Origin: an uncultured Bacteroidota bacterium
GTDB lineage: Bacteria > Bacteroidota > Bacteroidia > Flavobacteriales > Flavobacteriaceae
Assembly: GCA_902583445.1 (NCBI GenBank)
Contig: CACHVZ010000001.1
Location: forward strand, 1 to 64,000
DNA: 64,000 nucleotides
Reading direction: 5' to 3'
A program made the position numbers and the translations under genes. Shown here one piece after another: positions 35,950 to 42,192 of this stretch (positions are counted from its first letter, which is position 1; each line of letters begins with the position of its first letter). The notes under the pieces were generated by a model, which ran no database searches, was not told the origin of the DNA, and was given only the letters and a program-made list of their open reading frames with translations.

Positions 35950-36360
35950 ATGAGAAAGATTTTTTTTATATCACTATTAATGATTGGATGCGGTAATGAA
36001 ATTTATTATTTAGATAGTTACAATTATTCTGATTTAGGTGAACCTTCATATGAAACCAAGGAGTTGAATTCCTCAACTCTTAACGATGCATCAGTTGAAG
36101 CTTACAGTATTATTGCAGATGAAATTATTTCAGTTTATTCCAGAGCAATTGCCCTTGACGAAAATTTAGGCGGTGTTGATAATGAAATCAAAGCTCTTGA
36201 ATTTCTTAATCTTGCAATGTTTAATTATGAGATTTATACTGTAAATAGAGAGAGAATGAAAATCAATGTTACCGACAATGAGTTTGAAAGAAAGAGAGAA
36301 TTAAAAGACAGTATACTTAATAAATCGAGAATAAGAGAATTATCTGCTCTTAAAAAATAA
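35950..36360 (+). CDS. Small lipoprotein, unknown
   Basis: 136 residues from ATG 35950, chosen over the upstream in-frame 35923 because it gives a clean lipoprotein signal MRKIFFISLLMIGC with Cys14. The mature part is rich in Asp, Glu and Ser, with a predicted helical stretch from about residue 45 (ASVEAYSIIADEIISVYSRA) and a charged helical C-terminus. No family recognised. It ends directly at the terminator hairpin. Confidence 0.6.
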   Translation: MRKIFFISLLMIGCGNEIYYLDSYNYSDLGEPSYETKELNSSTLNDASVEAYSIIADEIISVYSRAIALDENLGGVDNEIKALEFLNLAMFNYEIYTVNRERMKINVTDNEFERKRELKDSILNKSRIRELSALKK

Positions 36361-36390
36361 AAACCCCCATCTTAAATGAAGGGGGTTAAT
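36358..36390. terminator. Rho-independent terminator
   Basis: The core stem AACCCCC / GGGGGTT at 36362-36387 encloses CTTAAATGAAG-type inner pairing. A-rich on the left and T-containing on the right, it can serve the lipoprotein gene (plus) and the small minus-strand ORF downstream. Confidence 0.65.
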
Positions 36391-36399
36391 AATTCATAT

Positions 36400-36582
36400 T
36401 TATTGAGGTAGTTGAGCAGGATTAAAGTAGTAGTCTTCTCTTACTATTTCGCCCTCATCATTAAACCAATGTTGAATATGCTGTAAATTATTTTTATTGA
36501 AGACTGAATGTCCGATATTATTGACTAAGTTTTTATAATTTAGATGAGATGAAAATTTGTGTTTATTGTTCTTCAAGTTCAA
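36400..36582 (-). pseudogene. Possible NTF2-like remnant (60-codon ORF)
   Basis: A 60-codon minus-strand frame. Its last third (QHIQHWFNDEGEIVREDYYF) follows the same strand-turn-strand pattern as the C-termini of the NTF2-like lipoproteins at the left edge (WNFNEDGKVHSVTEYLD). The N-terminal half does not resemble that family, and upstream sequence is the antisense of the LOG gene, so an intact protein is not possible here. Its first 34 bases overlap the LOG gene. A genuine small gene cannot be excluded. Confidence 0.35.
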
Positions 36583-37127
36583 AAATTGAAAAAAAATATT
36601 TTGATTCTACTAAAGAATTAGCAAAAGAATTAATCAAGGAAAATGTTGAAGTTGTTTATGGAGGGGGTGGAGGAGGACTAATGGGTCATCTTGCTGATGT
36701 AATTATAGATAATGGTGGAAAAATTACAGGTATTAGTCCAAAGTTTATGCAAGATATTGAATGGACTCATAAAAGACTAGAAAAATTAGAACTTGTTGAT
36801 ACAATGCATGAGAGGAAATCTAAGTTTTTAGAAAATATTGATGCAGTAATAGCTTTGCCAGGTGGATGTGGAACATTAGATGAACTTATAGAAGCCATTA
36901 CATTAAAGAGGTTAGGCCTATTCTTAAAGCCAATAGTTATTATTAACACCCAAGGCTTTTATAATCCTTTAATAGAAATGTTGGAGAGATGTGTTGATCA
37001 AAATTTTATGGATAAAAGGCATTTAAAAATGTGGAATGTTGTTGATGAAACTAACAACATTTTAGACATTATAAGAGACATTCCAGATTGGACAGATGAT
37101 GCACTAAAGTTTGCAAGACAAGAATAA
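36549..37127 (+). CDS. LOG-family nucleotide phosphoribohydrolase (cytokinin-activating type)
   Basis: 192 residues. The motifs are VVYGGGGGGLMGHLAD near residue 36 and the signature PGGCGTLDELIE near residue 103 (PGGxGTxxE), preceded by MHERKSKFLENIDAVIALPGG. LOG enzymes release adenine-type bases from nucleoside 5'-monophosphates, forming free cytokinins in plants; bacterial members have a similar reaction with less clear roles. It is soluble and complete. The small gene at 37147 follows by 19 bp. Confidence 0.9.
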   Translation: MKICVYCSSSSKIEKKYFDSTKELAKELIKENVEVVYGGGGGGLMGHLADVIIDNGGKITGISPKFMQDIEWTHKRLEKLELVDTMHERKSKFLENIDAVIALPGGCGTLDELIEAITLKRLGLFLKPIVIINTQGFYNPLIEMLERCVDQNFMDKRHLKMWNVVDETNNILDIIRDIPDWTDDALKFARQE

Positions 37128-37146
37128 CCTAGATAACTATAATTTA

Positions 37147-37317
37147 ATGACAAGAAAAGAGTTTGAAAAGTATTTATTGGATTCAAATATTTGCTCTGAT
37201 CGTATTAATGACTATTGGAGACTTTATGATAAAATAAATGAACCTGGAACTCCTTTGACATATAAGCAGAGGTCAAATTTTTTGCTTTCAGAATTAAGAA
37301 AGATGAATGATATTTAA
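37147..37317 (+). CDS. 56-residue soluble protein, unknown
   Basis: The frame from ATG 37147 (MTRKEFEKYLLDSNICSDRI) to TAA 37317 encodes 56 residues, mostly helical and charged, with the segment YWRLYDKINEPGTPLTYKQR. A longer frame to 37111 would overlap the LOG gene and is less likely. It lies 19 bp after the LOG stop and probably shares its transcript. No family recognised. Confidence 0.45.
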   Translation: MTRKEFEKYLLDSNICSDRINDYWRLYDKINEPGTPLTYKQRSNFLLSELRKMNDI

Positions 37318-37358
37318 ATTATTCTTTTTTTGTAAATTTAAATGTCGATTTCCTTTAT

Positions 37359-37428
37359 CGATAACCCGTGTGGACTGGGTTCAATAATATAGTCGCGGGT
37401 GGAGAGAACGCACCCGAATGAATCGTTA
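37359..37428 (+). ncRNA. Candidate structured RNA with pseudoknot (cis-regulatory or sRNA)
   Basis: This GC-rich patch sits in an AT-rich gap. Hairpin 1 pairs AACCC (37363-37367) with GGGTT (37377-37381). Hairpin 2 pairs CGGGTG (37396-37401) with CACCCG (37411-37416). The loop bases GACT (37373-37376) can pair with AGTC (37391-37394) as a pseudoknot, and CGAT (37359-37362) with ATCG (37422-37425) closes the element. ACCCG at 37364 can instead pair with CGGGT at 37396, so two exclusive folds exist. A 12-base palindrome (AACTTTAAAGTT) follows at 37438, before a short ORF. No Rfam family is recognised by eye. Confidence 0.5.
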
Positions 37429-37456
37429 CATAAGTTTAACTTTAAAGTTTAAGATT

Positions 37457-37579
37457 ATGAATGATATGATTATGTTAGCTTTGGAACCAAACCAAGGCCA
37501 CGCATTAGCATTAAAAAAAGAACTTCAAAACCATGCTCAGACTCAAAATAGAGAAATTGAGTTGGCTGAAGCTGTCTAA
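37457..37579 (+). CDS. 40-residue ORF behind the structured RNA
   Basis: ATG 37457 to TAA 37579: 40 residues, helical and glutamine-rich (EPNQGHALALKKELQNHAQT). An in-frame ATG at 37418, inside the RNA element, would lengthen it to 53. It ends 11 bp before a strong terminator, so the RNA element, ORF and terminator look like one small transcription unit. It is unclear whether the peptide is made or the RNA alone is functional. Confidence 0.4.
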   Translation: MNDMIMLALEPNQGHALALKKELQNHAQTQNREIELAEAV

Positions 37580-37590
37580 TTTTTAATGAA

Positions 37591-37618
37591 AAAACCCCCT
37601 AATAATTTAGGGGGTTTT
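37591..37618. terminator. Strong bidirectional terminator
   Basis: A perfect 12-bp stem AAAACCCCCTAA / TTAGGGGGTTTT with a 4-nt loop. It ends the plus-strand structured-RNA/ORF unit and the minus-strand cspA gene, which stops at 37623. Confidence 0.85.
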
Positions 37619-37622
37619 GTAG

Positions 37623-37823
37623 TTAGTCTTCAGAGGCAATTTTTACATTAACTGCATTTAACCCCTTTTTACCTTCTATTAATTCAAATTCTACTTTGTC
37701 TCCTTCTTTTATCCTGTCAATTACTCCAGAAATGTGAACGAAATGTTCGGCATCTGAATCAATCTCTTTAACAAAACCAAAACCTTTAGTCTCATTAAAG
37801 AACTTTACAATTCCTTGATTCAT
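37623..37823 (-). CDS. Cold-shock protein (CspA family)
   Basis: 66 residues, standard length. RNP1 is KGFGFV and RNP2 is HFVHIS (usually VFVHxS). The opening GIVKFFNETKGFG is characteristic. It is an OB-fold RNA chaperone that melts secondary structure and is often induced by cold. It lies opposite the structured-RNA unit and shares the terminator; a long 131-bp A/T-rich leader precedes it. Confidence 0.93.
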   Translation of the reverse strand: MNQGIVKFFNETKGFGFVKEIDSDAEHFVHISGVIDRIKEGDKVEFELIEGKKGLNAVNVKIASED

Positions 37824-37954
37824 TAATTCATTAATTTAATTTGTGTAAAAGTATAATATTAAAATGATTATAATCAGTTTTTGTAGATTATTTTAATTTA
37901 TTGAATTATTAATAATTAATTATATTAAGTTTAGAATATTGTAAATAAGGCATT

Positions 37955-38674
37955 ATGATATCAATTAAGGATCGTAAACTAATATTTCAATTAAGTAAAA
38001 AAAAGTATCGAGTCCAAAATAAACTTTTCGTAGCTGAAGGTGAAAAAACAATTGAGGAATTAATAAGCAATGGTTGGAAATATGAAATGCTATTTTCTAC
38101 TAAAAAAAATCTTTATCCAGATGCAAGACCAATAAAATTAAGCCAGATGAAGCAAATAACCCATTTTAAGACTCCAAGTCCGATTTTGGGTGTTTTTAAT
38201 TTGCCTCAATCAAAAAGAATTATGTCAGAGTCAACTACAATTGCAATAGATGGAATTAGTGATCCAGGTAATTTAGGAACAATCATTCGATTATGTGATT
38301 GGTTTGGGCTATCTCAAATATTATGTAGTAATGAAACTGTTGATTGTTATAATCCAAAAGCAATACAAGCCTCTATGGGATCAATTGTAAGAGTTAGATG
38401 CCATTATTTAGATAATCTAGGGGATTCTTTAAAATCATTAAAAAAACCAATTTTTGGGGCAAGCTTAAATGGCAAATCAATTTATAAATATAGATTGGTT
38501 AAAAACGCCACTTATATATTTGGCAGTGAATCTCACGGTATATCAAAAGACATTTTAAAAAATCTAAACTGTGAGTTAACTATACCGCATTTTAGAACTG
38601 GAAAATTGAAACCAGATAGTTTAAATGTAGCTAACTCTTTAGCAATTTTTTTGAGTGAATTATCAAGAGTATAA
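37955..38674 (+). CDS. SpoU/TrmH-family RNA 2'-O-methyltransferase
   Basis: 239 residues. A substrate-binding N-terminal domain (KKKYRVQNKLFVAEGEKTIE, about 12-32) is followed by the knotted SPOUT domain with motif 1 IAIDGISDPGNLGTIIR (near residue 98), motif 2 IFGSESHGIS (near 190) and motif 3 SLNVANSLAIFL (near 223). It methylates ribose 2'-OH in rRNA or tRNA using SAM; the target base is not predictable. It is followed 3 bp later by a possible small membrane ORF. Confidence 0.9.
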   Translation: MISIKDRKLIFQLSKKKYRVQNKLFVAEGEKTIEELISNGWKYEMLFSTKKNLYPDARPIKLSQMKQITHFKTPSPILGVFNLPQSKRIMSESTTIAIDGISDPGNLGTIIRLCDWFGLSQILCSNETVDCYNPKAIQASMGSIVRVRCHYLDNLGDSLKSLKKPIFGASLNGKSIYKYRLVKNATYIFGSESHGISKDILKNLNCELTIPHFRTGKLKPDSLNVANSLAIFLSELSRV

Positions 38675-38677
38675 ATT

Positions 38678-38854
38678 TTGAAAAGATATATATACTTAGT
38701 TTTTCCTATTTATTTTGCTAGTAGAGCAATTCTCCTTGCTATGGATGGCAATTTTAATTTTGGTTTTTACCTAAGATTAGTATTATTTGTTTTATCATTA
38801 TATTGGAGTTTGGAAGAAATTAAAAAAGAAAATAAATATGCCTTTTGTACCTAA
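38678..38854 (+). CDS. 58-residue membrane ORF with TTG start, unknown
   Basis: TTG at 38678 to TAA at 38854 encodes 58 residues with two hydrophobic helices (about 4-22 and 28-44). It starts 3 bp after the methyltransferase stop and overlaps the start of the metzincin-like lipoprotein by 17 bp in another frame. The TTG start fits other TTG genes here. It may be a real small membrane protein in an operon, or chance; a start at an internal ATG would remove most of the first helix. Confidence 0.35.
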   Translation: MKRYIYLVFPIYFASRAILLAMDGNFNFGFYLRLVLFVLSLYWSLEEIKKENKYAFCT

Positions 38855-39845
38855 AAACACTATGCTGGTTTTCTTAATATCTGTAATGGTTACTGGTTGT
38901 ATAAATTCATCTAATCTTACTTCAAATTATAATGATGATTTAGTACCTGATGTTAATTGGAGCCTTATTGATTCAATTGACATCAATCAAATAAATAGTG
39001 ATCTCGTAAATGGAAAGCCTACCGTTGATATTGGAATATATTTTCCTTCAAATTTGGATTCAACATTTACTAAAGTAACATTTAACAAGATGATAGAAAG
39101 CTTCCTTTTTGCAAAGGAAATCTTCAAACCAACTGATGTACAGTTAAAATTGTTATTTGCTAAAACAGGTAATATAAATTCAAGTTATTTATCAATGCAG
39201 GCTAATGAGACTCCTGGTATTCCTGATACGGAATATGTTAATCTATATGAAAATTCAAGAAGGCATCCATCAATTCCCACAGCTCATGCAATTAATGCTT
39301 TTAGAAGTATTGTAGAAAAAGATATTAATAATTCAAGAACGATATACTTAATTGCTCTGCAAGATGTTTTTTATCCATTTTTGACTTTAGCCGAAGGTCG
39401 AAATTGGATGATGAAAACGGTTCGAACAGGAGGGTTATCATTTCCCTCATATAGCTATGTTGACCAAATTCCTAATGAGCTTAGAGGTGTTATCACCATA
39501 ACAAACCTTTCAACGGAGGATAGATATAGAAAAACAATCGCCCACGAGTTAGGTCATAAATTAATTAATGTTAGTCATGAATACAATGATATAAACCCAG
39601 GATTTGAAGTATTTGCTGAAGGCGGTCTAATGTTATACGGTAGTGGAGAGGATATACCCTCAGGAAAGGAAGGCCGATGGCACCTAGAAAGACTACAACT
39701 TTCTCCTTATTTATATAAGATAGACGAAAGTGGAAATAAAATTTGGAACGATGATTACAAAGAGTCAGGTCATTATTATGACCCTATTTATGATAATTAT
39801 GTAATTCATTTTTTGCCAGAGCCACCAATTAATGATGATTGGTAA
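38838..39845 (+). CDS. Metzincin-like zinc protease lipoprotein
   Basis: 335 residues from ATG 38838. The frame runs back to 38787, but this start gives a lipoprotein signal (MLVFLISVMVTGC). The zinc motif is H-E-L-G-H in TIAHELGHKLINVSHE: HExxH with a third histidine seven positions after the second, one more than the classical metzincin HExxHxxGxxH. A methionine turn may be in GGLMLYG. Predicted to be a surface or periplasmic peptidase. The glutamate is present, so it should be active if the ligand spacing allows it. Confidence 0.65.
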   Translation: MPFVPKNTMLVFLISVMVTGCINSSNLTSNYNDDLVPDVNWSLIDSIDINQINSDLVNGKPTVDIGIYFPSNLDSTFTKVTFNKMIESFLFAKEIFKPTDVQLKLLFAKTGNINSSYLSMQANETPGIPDTEYVNLYENSRRHPSIPTAHAINAFRSIVEKDINNSRTIYLIALQDVFYPFLTLAEGRNWMMKTVRTGGLSFPSYSYVDQIPNELRGVITITNLSTEDRYRKTIAHELGHKLINVSHEYNDINPGFEVFAEGGLMLYGSGEDIPSGKEGRWHLERLQLSPYLYKIDESGNKIWNDDYKESGHYYDPIYDNYVIHFLPEPPINDDW

Positions 39846-39886
39846 TAAAAATTAAGTAATTTAGAAAAACAATTAAATAGTTAAAT

Positions 39887-40075
39887 ATGGGTAGTAAGTT
39901 TTTTGGAAACAAAAATGATAACCGTGAGACAAATGGTAAGAGATTATTTAAGGGTGGAAAGTCAAAATCAAAGAATAAGGTTTCTTCAAATTCAGATACA
40001 AAAAGTAAAGTCCCAAATAAAGGTTTTAAAAACTCTGGAACCTCAGGAGTTAGAAAAGTGGGTAGAGGAGGATAG
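39887..40075 (+). CDS. 62-residue basic low-complexity protein
   Basis: 62 residues with about 16 Lys/Arg, rich in Ser, Gly and Asn (KGGKSKSKNKVSSNSDTKSK, ending SGVRKVGRGG). It is intrinsically disordered and may bind nucleic acid. The start MGSKFFGNKN is clean, 41 bp after the lipoprotein stop. A second frame (39903-40154) overlaps but looks like a shadow. No family recognised. Confidence 0.5.
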   Translation: MGSKFFGNKNDNRETNGKRLFKGGKSKSKNKVSSNSDTKSKVPNKGFKNSGTSGVRKVGRGG

Positions 40076-40228
40076 ATTTAATTTTATGATAATAAGATTT
40101 ATTAAAATCTTAATTGATAGAAAAAAAGAAATGAAGAGTTTAAAAAGACTTTAAGAATAAAACAGGAGTTGATTTTAACAACATTCATATTCACGGAGAT
40201 GGACCTCTACAATAATTTTTAAAAGATT

Positions 40229-40453
40229 ATGAAAAAATGGATATCTCTATTAATCCTAATAATAGTTTCTTGCTCTAAGGATAAAGAAAATAATAATGAA
40301 AATTGTATTGATGAATCATTAATCGATATTTCATCTGCTTGTATAGAGATATATGATCCAGTATGTGGATGTGATGGTAAAACATATCCCAACTATTGTT
40401 ATGCCTCAACTTTTAGTGGAGTTAAATCATTTACAGAAGGACCTTGTGACTAA
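40229..40453 (+). CDS. Kazal-type serine protease inhibitor lipoprotein
   Basis: 74 residues. A lipoprotein signal (MKKWISLLILIIVSC) is followed by a low-complexity charged linker and one Kazal domain: CIEIYDPVCGCDGKTYPNYC, then a Tyr, Ala and the last GPC, so the six-Cys pattern and the C-x-C-D-G-x-T-Y signature are present. Bacterial Kazal domains occur in Bacteroidota and may block proteases at the surface. The residue after the second Cys sets specificity, but no target is known. The ~270-bp repeated element starts 23 bp after its stop. Confidence 0.75.
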   Translation: MKKWISLLILIIVSCSKDKENNNENCIDESLIDISSACIEIYDPVCGCDGKTYPNYCYASTFSGVKSFTEGPCD

Positions 40454-40475
40454 AGAAAAAGAAGAAATAGCTTAA

Positions 40476-40741
40476 ATTTTTCTATATTACATAGTTGAAA
40501 GCGAGTGCCCACCTCTTGATAGAAACAAATCAACTATTAACCAATTAACAAAAGGAGGACAAGAGATGGGGACTCTAGTTCAATAATACAAATTTAAGCA
40601 AGTTTTGTTTCGTATTTTTAAAAGGAAAAGTTAAATATGTTAAGAAAATAACTTGAATTTTTCTAAATAGAAAACTCACTCCCCTAAACATCCATTTTAC
40701 GATAAACGAACTGTCCCAGTAATATCAATTAATAGCTTTTT
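40476..40741 (+). repeat. Copy 1 of a ~270-bp intergenic element with a conserved hairpin
   Basis: It matches 41079-41350. A 112-bp block (40589-40700 and 41197-41308) is almost identical with equal length. In front is a paired arm GAGTGCCCACCTCTT (40503-40517) with AAGAGATGGGGACTC (40561-40575), which forms a hairpin with a 43-nt loop. No protein frame and no transposase is present. Both copies follow a small gene within 25 bp, so they may be 3'UTR elements or sRNA genes. Confidence 0.65.
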
Positions 40742-40812
40742 AGTTTTAATTTATTTTTTAAATTCACCAATATTTATATAAATTTAACTCTGAATAACCT
40801 AAATATAATTAT

Positions 40813-41079
40813 ATGAATCTAATGCTAACAGCTAGTTGTAATAATGCAGATGATTTTAAAATAAATGGCTATGAAAATTTAAAATCTGAGTTTTCTGACT
40901 GGTGTGATTCCTCAAAATGTATTTTTTGTAAAATTGATAATCAAAATGTCTTAGAGCTTTTTTTTGATGTAAACCCTCTAAAACTTAGAGAGTGGTTAGC
41001 TAAACCATCCACTCAGCAAATCTTTAAGGAACATAATTTTATACCAACAAGATATTCTTTTGAACCTTTATCAATGTAA
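40813..41079 (+). CDS. 88-residue orphan between the repeated elements
   Basis: 88 residues without a signal peptide (the first residues MNLMLTASC are weakly hydrophobic). It has three early cysteines (CNN, CDSSKC) and a FCK, so CDSSKCIFC could bind a metal. The rest is mixed (VLELFFDVNPLKLREWL, PTRYSFEPLSM). No family recognised. It is bracketed by the two ~270-bp elements, the second beginning at its own stop codon. Confidence 0.5.
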   Translation: MNLMLTASCNNADDFKINGYENLKSEFSDWCDSSKCIFCKIDNQNVLELFFDVNPLKLREWLAKPSTQQIFKEHNFIPTRYSFEPLSM

Positions 41080-41350
41080 TTTTCTAAACTGCAGTACTGA
41101 AAGTGAGTCCTCACCTCTTAATAAAAACAAATAAAAAAAACTAAAACCAATTTAACAAAAATTAAGATAAGAGATGGGGACTCTAATTCAATACAACAAA
41201 TTTAAGCAAGTTTTGTTTCGTATTTTTTAAAGGAAAAGTTAAATTGCTTAAGAAAATAACTTGAATTTTTCTAAATAGAAAACTCACTCCCCTAAACATC
41301 CATTTTACATAAAAAGTACTGTCACAGCACTGCCAATTATTAGCATTTTT
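41079..41350 (+). repeat. Copy 2 of the ~270-bp intergenic element
   Basis: Partner of 40476-40741. The hairpin arms are GAGTCCTCACCTCTT (41105-41119) and AAGAGATGGGGACTC (41169-41183). The 3' arm is unchanged from copy 1, while one change on the 5' arm improves pairing. An extra perfect stem, TTAAGCAA (41202-41209) / TTGCTTAA (41244-41251), is present here but weaker in copy 1. AGTGAGT near 41102 can also pair with ACTCACT near 41282. Confidence 0.65.
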
Positions 41351-41436
41351 GAGCTTTTTTTTACATAATCTTAAATTTTAAATAATATATAAAAGCAACT
41401 ATATAATTAATTTTAAGCAATCTTTTAGATAATTTT

Positions 41437-41466
41437 AGTTCCAGTTAATGGCTTCTGGAGCTTTTT
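41437..41466 (+). terminator. First of two tandem terminators
   Basis: AGTTCCAG / CTGGAGCT (41437-41462) with loop bases TTAATGGCTT and a T run after it. It is followed 12 bp on by a near-copy. Both point to the end of a plus-strand transcript that could include copy 2 of the repeated element. Confidence 0.65.
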
Positions 41467-41474
41467 GTTTGATT

Positions 41475-41507
41475 AGCTCCAGTTAATAGTTTCTGGAGCT
41501 TTTTTTT
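41475..41507 (+). terminator. Second of two tandem terminators
   Basis: A perfect stem AGCTCCAG / CTGGAGCT (41475-41500) with loop TTAATAGTTT, followed by eight T. It is nearly identical to the first, which suggests local duplication. It is the clearer of the two. Confidence 0.75.
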
Positions 41508-41540
41508 GTAATTTAATGTAGTCGAACACGGAGTAAAGAA

Positions 41541-41571
41541 AAAACCCTCCAGTAGGTGAAGGGTTTATATT
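41541..41571 (-). terminator. Terminator downstream of tRNA-Asn
   Basis: AAACCCT / AGGGTTT (41542-41566) with inner CA/TG pairing and, on the minus strand, a run of T from the plus-strand A tract at 41538-41544. It lies 31 bp beyond the tRNA 3' end. Confidence 0.6.
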
Positions 41572-41597
41572 ATAAGTGTAATGTAGCGGTTAGCTTG

Positions 41598-41671
41598 CTC
41601 CCCCTCTTGGACTCGAACCAAGGACCCTCTGATTAACAGTCAGATGCTCTAACCAACTGAGCTAAGGAGGA
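41598..41671 (-). tRNA. tRNA-Asn (anticodon GTT)
   Basis: Read on the minus strand. The acceptor stem is TCCTCCT pairing with AGGGGGA (one G-U), the D-arm is AGCTCAGTTGGTTAGAGCA, the anticodon stem-loop is CTGACTGTTAATCAG with GTT in the loop, and the T-arm contains GGTTCGAGTCC. The discriminator base is G, as usual for Asn. The 3' CCA is not encoded (CAAGC follows), which is normal for this phylum. Confidence 0.95.
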
Positions 41672-41736
41672 TTACAGTCGGCAAATATAATTTATTTTTT
41701 GAATTTAAATTTAATTTAATTACTATATTTGAAATC

Positions 41737-42045
41737 GTGAGGCATTTATATAATTATTTGTTATTAGTTTCTCTATTATTTCCTTCAATAGTTGAATCTT
41801 TTCATGCCTTTAATGATTCACATCAATTTATTAATCTTGAAAGTATAGATGTTCATAAATCTAAGTTTCATTGTCAAATTGATTTATTTTTAAACCAAGA
41901 AGACGAGACAGATTATTTCTTTATTGATGTTTATGAATCATTTATTCCTTTCATAAATATTGTTTCTTTTATAGAAAGTGACACACCAATATTTTTTTAC
42001 AATTATCATTCTACAAGAAAAAGAGGTCCACCTGCTAAAGTATAG
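41737..42045 (+). CDS. Small exported protein upstream of the TonB receptor
   Basis: 102 residues from a GTG start. It has a signal-like hydrophobic stretch (about 4-20, YNYLLLVSLLFPSIVES), then His-rich positions (FHAFNDSHQFIN, VHKSKFHCQIDLF) and a C-terminal HSTRKRGPPAKV. Small exported proteins like this often stand before metal-related TonB receptors in Flavobacteriia, but I do not recognise the family. It ends 147 bp before the receptor gene. Confidence 0.5.
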   Translation: MRHLYNYLLLVSLLFPSIVESFHAFNDSHQFINLESIDVHKSKFHCQIDLFLNQEDETDYFFIDVYESFIPFINIVSFIESDTPIFFYNYHSTRKRGPPAKV

Positions 42046-42192
42046 TTCTTTAGATGCATCTTTTGTTTGATCAATTTGATTAGACAAATTTTTACAATTA
42101 TTAAATAACAATCGAAATAGGTGTAGTGATATACCTCAAACCTTTTCATTTTAAACAGGAAACTGTTTAGATGAATTCTAAAAAAATAAAAA

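Noticed and set aside
39903-40154. 83-codon frame overlapping the basic 62-residue gene
   Set aside because: It lies in the +2 frame of a Lys/Ser-rich gene and has no signal, motif or good start context.
40476-41350. The duplicated element as insertion-sequence ends
   Set aside because: Copies are in direct orientation, no terminal inverted repeats or target duplications are seen, and the gene between them is not a transposase.
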